DNA of 64,000 nucleotides from Halieaceae bacterium (lineage in GTDB: Bacteria > Pseudomonadota > Gammaproteobacteria > Pseudomonadales > Halieaceae), in assembly GCA_028282105.1 (NCBI GenBank), contig JANQIO010000061.1:1-64000 (forward strand), written 5' to 3'. The position numbers were made by a program, and so were the translations under genes. The notes below the pieces were generated by a model. It was given only the letters and a program-made list of their open reading frames with translations. It ran no database searches and was not told where the DNA came from. Positions within the stretch are counted from its first letter, which is position 1; the number at the start of each line of letters is the position of its first letter. Positions 11,617-19,541 of this stretch are shown in pieces.

Positions 11617-12219
11617 ATGCTTTCCCAACGCTTGTGGGTAGCCCTACTGCTGGCACTGGGCGTGGCCAGCGCAGCTACTGCAGATGACGAGCGGCGCCCC
11701 GTTTACGCAGCCCTCTACGGGGGTGGCGCAGAGTACGACGTGGATTTCGATTTCGCTGGCACACTGGGCTTCGACCCGGAAGACAGCGGCGATACCTACG
11801 GTATTGGGCTGGCCTACGAGGTCAATTCCAACTGGTTCTTCCAGCTCGACTACACCCATACCGACGGTGACGATGTGGATATCGACCAGGTATTCCTGTC
11901 ATTGAACTACCAGCGCCCGCTGTTCATTCCCAGGATGAAAGGCATGATTGGCCTGGTGCTGGGCGAGGGCAGCCTGGAGTGGAACCGCCAGCCGGAGTTC
12001 GCCGATGCCATCTTTGACGACCTGGAAGATGAAGAATTCCTCTATGGCATCCAACTGGGGCTCAACTATGACCTCGGCCGGCGCTGGTCGACCAGCCTGA
12101 CCTACCAGTACTTCCAGCAGGATTTCACCACCAATGTGGAAACTCCTGACGACGGTCCGCTGGAGTTCGAACACAGCAGCCATCACTACCTGCTGTTCGG
12201 CATCCGCTTCCACCTGTAG
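11617..12219 (+). CDS. Outer-membrane beta-barrel protein (OmpA/porin-like)
   Basis: Signal peptide, alternating aromatic beta-strand pattern, ends HHYLLFGIRFHL. Confidence 0.7.
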   Translation: MLSQRLWVALLLALGVASAATADDERRPVYAALYGGGAEYDVDFDFAGTLGFDPEDSGDTYGIGLAYEVNSNWFFQLDYTHTDGDDVDIDQVFLSLNYQRPLFIPRMKGMIGLVLGEGSLEWNRQPEFADAIFDDLEDEEFLYGIQLGLNYDLGRRWSTSLTYQYFQQDFTTNVETPDDGPLEFEHSSHHYLLFGIRFHL

Positions 12220-12251
12220 GGTCTGTTGGGACGGCTTAAGCCGGGCGGCGC

Positions 12252-14435
12252 CTAGTCCCACCAGCCCAGCACATCCTGTGCGATAGACCAGCGCCGACTC
12301 TTGCGGGCGGTGACCCCGCCCTCCATCCAGTAGCTGTACAAGCGCTCCACGCTGCCGTCGGCCTGCTTGAGCTGCACCCAGTTGCTGACCACTTCCTGCC
12401 ACTCGGGTTCGCCCCTCGGTAGCGCATAGGCCGCCGGCACGCGCACCGGTGGGTCAGAGGGCACTACGCTGTAGGCCGGGTAGCGGAAGGCGTAGGCGGC
12501 CCCCTCTTCTGCGGTCAGCAGCAGAGCGTCGGCGGGAGGCTCACCTCGGAAGAAGGACTCGGCGCTCTCCAGCTCGACAAAGCTGGCACCGGGTAGCTGC
12601 TCGCGCAGGCGCTGCTCAAAATAGTGGCTGCTCACCAGTGCGATATCGAAGTCGGCCAGGGCGCTGCCGTTTTCGCTGACGCGGTGGCGCATATGATCCG
12701 GCACAATCAGCGCCATGCGCAGGTCCAGCACCGGCCGTGCAAAGGCGGCGCGGCTGTAACGGTCGGGCAGACTGGCAATACAGGACATGGCGATGTCGAT
12801 CTGCGCCTCGCGCAGGGCGCTGTACAGAGTATCGAACTTGAAGGGGACGAGCTCCAGTTCAACGCCCAGGTCATGGGCCAGGCTGTGGGCCATGTCGGCA
12901 TCGAATCCCACGACCCGGTCCTCGTTCAGGAAGGTGCAGGGCAGGTTGTTGGGTCGGTAGCCGACTCGCAGCACACCGCGCTCAAGGATTTCGTCAAAGC
13001 GACGTCCCAGGCGCATATCGGTGATCGAGTACTCCTCAACCACGTCTTCCGCGTCTTCATCGATCAACTGTTCGCCGGGCAGTGTCGGCGCTGTCAGCAG
13101 TACCCGGGCCGGCACCTGCTGGACCCGCGGCTCGATGGTGGCCAGTACCTCATCGCGGGCCGGCGCCACAGGCACAAAGGCTGAAAAGTACGCATACATC
13201 GCCAGCAGCATAGCTGCCGTGGCCGCGGTGCTGATTCCCAGGTAACGGCCTATCCTGGCGGCGCTGAACTGCAGCTTGCCACACACTGCCAGGGTGCCGA
13301 TGACGCTCAGCACAATGATATGCAGGGCCGCCAGCATGGCGCCGAAGCGGCCCACTACCACGCCGGTGACCAGGAATAGCTGGAACATATCCGCCGGGAT
13401 GCGCAGGCTGTCGAGCATGTAGGGCACTGCCACGTTGATGCTGCCAAACAGGCTGAACAGGCCGTTGAAGGCCAGCATCAGCCGCTGCCCCGCGTCCAGG
13501 CTGGTGTCGGTGAACCAGGCGGAGAACAGCACGAACAGCAGCACCAGCATCTTGCCCAGTGACGGGAAATTGAAGGACACCGGCACGATAATATCGATGG
13601 CCGACTCGGTCTCCTTCTCGGGCAGTGAATGCCGCGCCAGCAGCGTCTTACAGTTCTCGGCGATGAGCGGCAGCACCACGAACTGGTTGCCGGTGGCAAA
13701 GGCGGTCACCAGTGCGTCCCGGAAGGTATCCAGCACTTCACGGAAGGGAATGCCGCTGACGGCGCTGACCAGCCCCGGGAAGATCCAGAAAGTCACCAGC
13801 AGCGCCACGGCGATATAGGTCACCAGGTAGACCTGCACCCGGCCGAGTTCCTCCACGGTCATGGTGCCGGCCGCGGCAGCAGCGATGGCAAAGATGCCGT
13901 AGGGGGTCAGCTTCACGATCATGCCGTTGATATGGCCCAGGGCGTGGCTGAGGCTGTCGAAGATGGGCAGCACCTTATCCTTGTCTTCCACGGAGATCAG
14001 CGCGATGCCCATGAAGATGCTGAACAGCACCACCGCGGGCACCAGGTTGTTCGACAGGGAGTAGAAGATGTTATGGGGCAGGTACAGCTCCAGCAGGTCG
14101 TTGCCGGCGGCGCCGCTGAGCATGGGGCTGGCGAAGAAGGAGGCACTGTCGCGGTCCGGGAAGGCCAGCGGTGCGGCGAAGATCAGCAGCAGCGCCAACA
14201 GCCAGATCACGGCCAGCACCGCGGCACCGCGCAGGGCGAGACGTCGGGCTTCCTGTAGTTCCATGCGGCCGAAGCCGGCCACCAGTGACACCACGATGTA
14301 GGGCAGTACCGTCATCTGCAGCAGCTTGACGAAGATGTCGCCAAGGATATTCAGGTCGGCCACCAGTTCACCGAAGAACAGGCCGGTGACGATGCCGGCG
14401 AACAGGCCGATAAAGATACGGGTGGAAAGCGCCAT
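12252..14435 (-). CDS. SLC1-type dicarboxylate/amino acid:cation symporter fused to a C-terminal SBP_bac_3 solute-binding domain
   Basis: N-terminal DAACS TM domain (FVKLLQMTVLPYIVVSLVAGFGRM) and C-terminal LRVGYRPNNLPCTFLNEDRVVGFDADMAHSLAHDLGVELELVPF in one 727-aa ORF. Confidence 0.88.
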   Translation of the reverse strand: MALSTRIFIGLFAGIVTGLFFGELVADLNILGDIFVKLLQMTVLPYIVVSLVAGFGRMELQEARRLALRGAAVLAVIWLLALLLIFAAPLAFPDRDSASFFASPMLSGAAGNDLLELYLPHNIFYSLSNNLVPAVVLFSIFMGIALISVEDKDKVLPIFDSLSHALGHINGMIVKLTPYGIFAIAAAAAGTMTVEELGRVQVYLVTYIAVALLVTFWIFPGLVSAVSGIPFREVLDTFRDALVTAFATGNQFVVLPLIAENCKTLLARHSLPEKETESAIDIIVPVSFNFPSLGKMLVLLFVLFSAWFTDTSLDAGQRLMLAFNGLFSLFGSINVAVPYMLDSLRIPADMFQLFLVTGVVVGRFGAMLAALHIIVLSVIGTLAVCGKLQFSAARIGRYLGISTAATAAMLLAMYAYFSAFVPVAPARDEVLATIEPRVQQVPARVLLTAPTLPGEQLIDEDAEDVVEEYSITDMRLGRRFDEILERGVLRVGYRPNNLPCTFLNEDRVVGFDADMAHSLAHDLGVELELVPFKFDTLYSALREAQIDIAMSCIASLPDRYSRAAFARPVLDLRMALIVPDHMRHRVSENGSALADFDIALVSSHYFEQRLREQLPGASFVELESAESFFRGEPPADALLLTAEEGAAYAFRYPAYSVVPSDPPVRVPAAYALPRGEPEWQEVVSNWVQLKQADGSVERLYSYWMEGGVTARKSRRWSIAQDVLGWWD

Positions 14436-14481
14436 GATTATCCCCTCAGGGCCACATCATAACGTGTCGTGATCGCCGCGA

Positions 14482-16014
14482 TCAGGGTGCGATGAAGTCG
14501 GTGTCGTCGCGGTCGGCGCTAACGGTCATGGGCAGCGATACCCAGTGCGCCGCGCCGCTGCGGCCGCCGCCGTGCAGGGCGGCCCCGAAGGTGTAGCTGC
14601 GCCCGGTTTGCAGCTCCAGCAGGGGTGCGCCCGGCGTCAGCGGGCGCTTCACGGTGGCGGTCCAGCGACCGTCGATAAAGTCCACCTCGGCGTTGAGAGC
14701 GCCGGCGTCCAGCCGGTGGGGTTTGTCGAGCAGGGCGTCCAGTTGCAGCACCCCCGAAGCCAGGTCGAGTGTCCACAGCTCGGCGAAGCGGCCGGCGGCC
14801 AGGTCCTGCGCGAGTTCCAGTTCCGGCCGGGTGACGGCGGGTTGCCCGAGCACGCGCCGCTGGGCCAGTGACGCCCACAGGTATTTGGGCCTGCCTTTGT
14901 CGAAGCGCATACCGCGCATATCGTCGTGACAGGCGGCCCAGCAGCCGCCGCGGCGGATCGCAGGGTCGTCGCCAAAGCCCCACATCAGGGATAGCTGGGA
15001 ATCTTCGCGGTCGCCATCCCAGCTTAGCCGGGTAAGCAGCTGTTCATCCTGCCGGGAAAAACTCACGCTAACCTGGCGCACCCGCGGCTCCGGGCCGCCG
15101 AGCACGGCGCTGATCTCTGCTTCTTCGCCCCGGTGACACTGCCGGCAATTGGTACCCTGGCGCAGGGGTTGTGAGCCCGGGTGCTCGCTGACCAGCCACT
15201 CGGCATCGGAATCGCCGGGATCAAACAGCGTCAGCTCCCGCTGGCTGACCGGCAGTGGGGTGAACGGCTCGACCGCCTCCGGGTCGCCGTGTGCCACGCC
15301 GGTGTGGCAACCGACACAGGTCATATCGCCCTTGTCCATGACCCGGTGAAAACCCTTGGCCCGGTCACTGACCCTGTCGCTGCGCGCCATGGCATCCAGG
15401 TTGTGACAGCGACGGCAGCCCATGGAATCGTTGGCCAGCATCACTCCTACCGGTGACTGGTCGGCGTGGGGATTGTGGCACTGGGTGCAGGGCGGATTCA
15501 TCCGCAGCATCTTCTCGCGCCCGTGGATACCGGTTTTCTGGGTTTTGTGACAGGTACTACAGACCGCCATCTGGCCGCCGCTGGCCTTAATCGGGTCCTG
15601 TGTCACATGCAGGTCGTGGCAACTAATGCAGGTGACGTTGCTGGCCATGTGCAGGGCTTCGTTCCAGTGGCTCGCCACCGAGCTGCCGTGGCAGTCGAGG
15701 CACTGGCTGTCCTGCAGGGCCGGCGAGGCTGTCCAGCGCGGACCGAAGCTCACGTCGGGGGCGGCCACTGTGGGCGCCGCCCTATGCTCGGCGCTGCCGC
15801 CGTGGCAGGCGTCGCAGCTCTGGCTGATGCCGCCGTGGGCGCTTTGTAGCATGGCGTGGATAGGGCTGCCTTCATCGTCCAGATGGCATCCCAGGCAGTC
15901 CTCTGAGGCAAGCCCCGGGCTGCTCAAGCCCAGGCATAGCAGCAACAGGGAAAGCGCGACCACGGCGGCGCCGGCAGGCTGGCCATGGTTCACGCCCGGG
16001 CGACAGATTTTCAC
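14482..16014 (-). CDS. Multiheme cytochrome c (9 CXXCH) with C-terminal ethylbenzene-dehydrogenase-like haem domain
   Basis: Motifs CLGCH, CDACH, CLDCH, CISCH, CSTCH, CTQCH, CRRCH, CVGCH, CRQCH plus GCWAACHDDMRGM in a C-terminal EB_dh-like region. Confidence 0.85.
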   Translation of the reverse strand: MKICRPGVNHGQPAGAAVVALSLLLLCLGLSSPGLASEDCLGCHLDDEGSPIHAMLQSAHGGISQSCDACHGGSAEHRAAPTVAAPDVSFGPRWTASPALQDSQCLDCHGSSVASHWNEALHMASNVTCISCHDLHVTQDPIKASGGQMAVCSTCHKTQKTGIHGREKMLRMNPPCTQCHNPHADQSPVGVMLANDSMGCRRCHNLDAMARSDRVSDRAKGFHRVMDKGDMTCVGCHTGVAHGDPEAVEPFTPLPVSQRELTLFDPGDSDAEWLVSEHPGSQPLRQGTNCRQCHRGEEAEISAVLGGPEPRVRQVSVSFSRQDEQLLTRLSWDGDREDSQLSLMWGFGDDPAIRRGGCWAACHDDMRGMRFDKGRPKYLWASLAQRRVLGQPAVTRPELELAQDLAAGRFAELWTLDLASGVLQLDALLDKPHRLDAGALNAEVDFIDGRWTATVKRPLTPGAPLLELQTGRSYTFGAALHGGGRSGAAHWVSLPMTVSADRDDTDFIAP

Positions 16015-16602
16015 CTAGTGAGGCGCTGCCATGCTGAGTTGTTCGCGCGGCGAGTGCGTGAGGCCGGCGTGGCAGTCGATGCAGGTGCGCTTTCCGGTTT
16101 CCAGCACCTTGTGGAAAGAGCGTGCCTTGGGCGACTGTGCCGAGGCCAGCATATGGCCGACTTCGTGGCAATTACGGCACTCCCGGGAGTCGTTGGCCTT
16201 GAGCCTGGCAATTTCCCGGGCCTTCATGGTGGGCGCATGGGCGGCGTACTTTTCCGGTGTGTCGATGACACCGGTGATCCAGCCCCAGACTTCCCGCGAT
16301 GCCTGGATCTTCCGGACCATTTTTGGTCCGAACTCCTTGGGAATATGGCAGTCGGAGCAGGTGGGCCGCACGCCGCTTTCGTTCATGTGGTGGGTAGTGC
16401 CCACCAGCATCATGCCGGCATTGTCTGCCATCACGTGGCAGGACGTGCAGAATTCCTCGGTACTGGTGGCGTGCATGCTGTAGTTGAAGCCGGCAACGCC
16501 CAGCACGCCCAGCACCAGGCCGCCGCCGACCAGTGTGGCGACGGAATACTTGTTGCTGGGATTAAACAGAAACCCGAACAGAGTCTTGAGCCAACCCATC
16601 AC
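16015..16602 (-). CDS. NapC/NirT family tetraheme cytochrome c (CymA-like)
   Basis: N-terminal TM anchor and four motifs CTSCH, CSDCH, CRNCH, CIDCH. Confidence 0.93.
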   Translation of the reverse strand: MMGWLKTLFGFLFNPSNKYSVATLVGGGLVLGVLGVAGFNYSMHATSTEEFCTSCHVMADNAGMMLVGTTHHMNESGVRPTCSDCHIPKEFGPKMVRKIQASREVWGWITGVIDTPEKYAAHAPTMKAREIARLKANDSRECRNCHEVGHMLASAQSPKARSFHKVLETGKRTCIDCHAGLTHSPREQLSMAAPH

Positions 16603-16770
16603 TTCCCCCCGGAACTCGTCTGGACGCTCTTAGTGTAGGGAATGATAACGTGTCTGAGCGTTCAGCACATGCGGGAATTGGCGCCTACTGCAGCCAGGGG
16701 GCTTTCATGCCGCTGAATGCCTGCTACAGTTCACGATAGCAACCACAGCATTGATGCGGGGGTATTTGGA

Positions 16771-17067
16771 ATGTTAAGGAGTTGTTTGCTTTTCTCGGCG
16801 GCCGTTTTGAGCAGTGCCGCGCTGTATGCCGGCGAAGTCGATGTTGACTGCACGATGTGCCACGACAGTGCGCCGGTGCCGGCCGATCACATGCCAGTCG
16901 ACGATGTTTCCAATGAGAGCTGCGCGATGTGCCACGTCGCCGACGGCGATGACGCTTACTTTCGCGCCATGCACGAAAAACACGGCGAGGCATTGGGCTG
17001 CGATGCCTGCCACAGCGATGCCTCTGCGGAGAGTGCCGCGCGCCTCAAGCAGCTACTCGGCAACTAA
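16771..17067 (+). CDS. Small periplasmic triheme cytochrome c
   Basis: Signal peptide plus CTMCH, CAMCH, CDACH; start moved to ATG 16771 (MLRSCLLFSAAVLSSAALYAGEV). Confidence 0.85.
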   Translation: MLRSCLLFSAAVLSSAALYAGEVDVDCTMCHDSAPVPADHMPVDDVSNESCAMCHVADGDDAYFRAMHEKHGEALGCDACHSDASAESAARLKQLLGN

Positions 17068-17153
17068 AGCGGCAAGCCCTGCTTAAATCGGGCATGCCGT
17101 TCTCCTGGAGACGGCAATCCACTGAATAAGTCGACCCCCTCCTGCGGGCGGGC

Positions 17154-17190
17154 AAAAAAAAGGCCGGTGAGTAATCACCGGCCTTTTTGG
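17154..17190. terminator. Bidirectional rho-independent terminator
   Basis: aaaaaaaaggccggtga-gtaa-tcaccggcctttttgg between two convergent genes. Confidence 0.9.
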
Positions 17191-17204
17191 TCTTCTGCTC
17201 CAGG

Positions 17205-19541
17205 TCAGTCGAGCAAACCGTGCACCAGGTCCACGTCGGCGCTGCGACCACTGCCGTGGCAGACCTCACAGGTCTCGGTGACCTCACCGGCATCAAGCGC
17301 AGCCTGGGTGGTGGCGAAGTTACCGCCGTTCTGCTCCATGTGAGCCTTGGAGGTGTCGTTTTCGTGGCAGCTGTAGCAGGCGGCCGACTCCGGTGAAATG
17401 ACCACGTCGTCCGCCGGGTCGAGAACGTCCGCGCCGGTATCGATAACGTTGCCCAGCGCGCTGCTGACCAGCGGCAGTTGATAGCCGTTGTTGCCATGAC
17501 AGGAGGTGCAATCCGCCAGATCACCGGGGTACTGCACGTGATCCTCGTCGTATACGTAGGTCGTAAAGCCGCGGAAGCCCACCACCTGCAGGGGATTGTC
17601 GCGAATCGACGGGGCGTGGATGGCATGAATCATAGTGGTGAAGTGAATGGACTCTTCATCCTTGCCGTCGGTGGGCGGGTTGAACGCGGTTTCGCGCACG
17701 CGCCGGTCGGTGTTGAGCGGGTTGTGGCAAGTGGCGCAGACCTCGATGTTGCCGAAGCGGTTGTTGCCGTGAATCACCAGGTCCTGGTGACAGCTATTGC
17801 AGTTGTCGAGGTTCACAATGCTGCGGCGCGGGCTGGCCATGCCGTCGGCTTCGTCGATGGAGAAGTTGGCGATCACATTCTGCATCCAGACGCTCTCCAC
17901 GCCGTTGTCCTCATCGGGGTCGACGTCCACGCCCGGGTGCCCCTCAATGGTCGCACCACCGCTGCCGCTGGCGGCCACGCCGGGTGCCAGGCTGCCGTCC
18001 GGTATGGCCACGCCGGAGACCACGTTAAAGCTGCCATCGCCATTGGGCGTGGCTGTGGCCAGGGCATCGATGCTAACCGTGCTGGCGTTGTTGCCCTCGC
18101 TGCCGATGTTGTTGTACTCGCCGGTGTCCCAACCGATGGTGACTGCGAGGCGGCTGTCGCCTCCACCCTGGGTCCACGGATCGTCGTTGAGGATGTCCCA
18201 GTTGCTGCCATCCGTGGGATTGGTAATGCGGAAGTCGACGCTGGGGAACTCGCCCGGGCCGGTGTTGGTGACGCTGAGAATCTCCGGCAGGTACTTCTGG
18301 CTTTCGTCCCGCACCAGCAGCGCGTGGCTCTCGGCAATGCTGCCGGCCACCTGGCCCTCGGAGTGACAGTCGGCACAGCGTGAATCGTCTTCCTGGCCAC
18401 CGGCGTGGGTGCTGAAATCAAAGCGGTCGTGGCAGCTGCCGCAGGCGGCCTGGGATGAGTAGATGTTCCAGTTGTCGCCCTGGTTGCTTAGCGGCACGTC
18501 GGCATAAAAATCGTTGGTCGTCGACGAGCCCACGTGACAGTTCTGGCAGTTGCGAATGTCCTGCGGATACACAATGTTGGAGTAGTCGTACTCGTTGTCC
18601 CGGAAGCCCCAGAAGATGTAGGGCTCGCCGTCCTGCACGCTGGGCAGGTTTTCACCCATGTGAATCTTGTGAATCATCACCTTCATGTCGGCACTGTTGC
18701 CGCTGTTGGCATCGGTGGTGCCCGGGTTGTGGCAGGTAACGCAGTACTCGACCTCGATCCGGTTACCGCCGTGAAAAGCCAATGGATTGTGACAGCGGTT
18801 ACAGCTGTCGGTCAGCGCCACCTGGTAGTTGAAGATGCCGCTGACCTCACCGGTTTCCGGAATCCAGTCGTAGAAGGGATTGACCGCATTGGGGCCGCCA
18901 TCGAACTGGATCGACACCCGGTGGGTTTGGGCGGGTTCGAAGTCGAGGTTGAGGTCCTCCTCCTTGGCCTGGGCGAGGATGTCCGCCGGCAGGTTGTTGA
19001 CGTCGGTGGCAAACGTGTAACGGTAGGTGCCGTCACCGAAGTTCTCGAAGTTGCCGTCGCGCTCGTAGAAGGCCTGCAGCTTGTCCTCGGTGCCGGGGCC
19101 CACAGAGCCCGCTTCCTCGATGCGATTCACATAGGACTGCCAGTTGCCGGTGGCGCCGCCGAGGTCGCTGGCCTGCAGCTTGGCGAGGACAAAGCGGGTA
19201 TTGCTGACTTCCAGATCGGTAATCGCGGTGTTGGCTTCGTCGGTGACCTGGAAGTCGACCACCGCATTGCCGCCGCTGAAGCTGGCGCCGTTGATGAAGG
19301 CAAACACCTCGCCGGCTTCAGCGTAGCCGACGGGCCCGGGAATCACCGGATCCGGTGGGTCGACCGGCTCATTGGGGGACGCCGGCCCGGGTTCCACCCC
19401 GGCCGCGCGGTCACCGCCGCCTCCGCCACCGCACGCGGCCAGCAAGCCTATTGTCACCGCCGCCAGCCAGTATCTGATCTGTTGTTTGCCCATGGTCATC
19501 ACCTTCAGCATGACGCCGCCACCCGGCGTACTTATTGCCAC
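17205..19541 (-). CDS. OmcA/MtrC family decaheme outer-membrane lipoprotein cytochrome
   Basis: Lipobox LLAACGGGGGG; ten motifs CNRCH, CVTCH, CQNCH, CGSCH, CADCH, CNSCH, CATCH, CTSCH, CYSCH, CEVCH. True start is probably the internal Met at about 19493-19511. Confidence 0.93.
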   Translation of the reverse strand: MAISTPGGGVMLKVMTMGKQQIRYWLAAVTIGLLAACGGGGGGDRAAGVEPGPASPNEPVDPPDPVIPGPVGYAEAGEVFAFINGASFSGGNAVVDFQVTDEANTAITDLEVSNTRFVLAKLQASDLGGATGNWQSYVNRIEEAGSVGPGTEDKLQAFYERDGNFENFGDGTYRYTFATDVNNLPADILAQAKEEDLNLDFEPAQTHRVSIQFDGGPNAVNPFYDWIPETGEVSGIFNYQVALTDSCNRCHNPLAFHGGNRIEVEYCVTCHNPGTTDANSGNSADMKVMIHKIHMGENLPSVQDGEPYIFWGFRDNEYDYSNIVYPQDIRNCQNCHVGSSTTNDFYADVPLSNQGDNWNIYSSQAACGSCHDRFDFSTHAGGQEDDSRCADCHSEGQVAGSIAESHALLVRDESQKYLPEILSVTNTGPGEFPSVDFRITNPTDGSNWDILNDDPWTQGGGDSRLAVTIGWDTGEYNNIGSEGNNASTVSIDALATATPNGDGSFNVVSGVAIPDGSLAPGVAASGSGGATIEGHPGVDVDPDEDNGVESVWMQNVIANFSIDEADGMASPRRSIVNLDNCNSCHQDLVIHGNNRFGNIEVCATCHNPLNTDRRVRETAFNPPTDGKDEESIHFTTMIHAIHAPSIRDNPLQVVGFRGFTTYVYDEDHVQYPGDLADCTSCHGNNGYQLPLVSSALGNVIDTGADVLDPADDVVISPESAACYSCHENDTSKAHMEQNGGNFATTQAALDAGEVTETCEVCHGSGRSADVDLVHGLLD

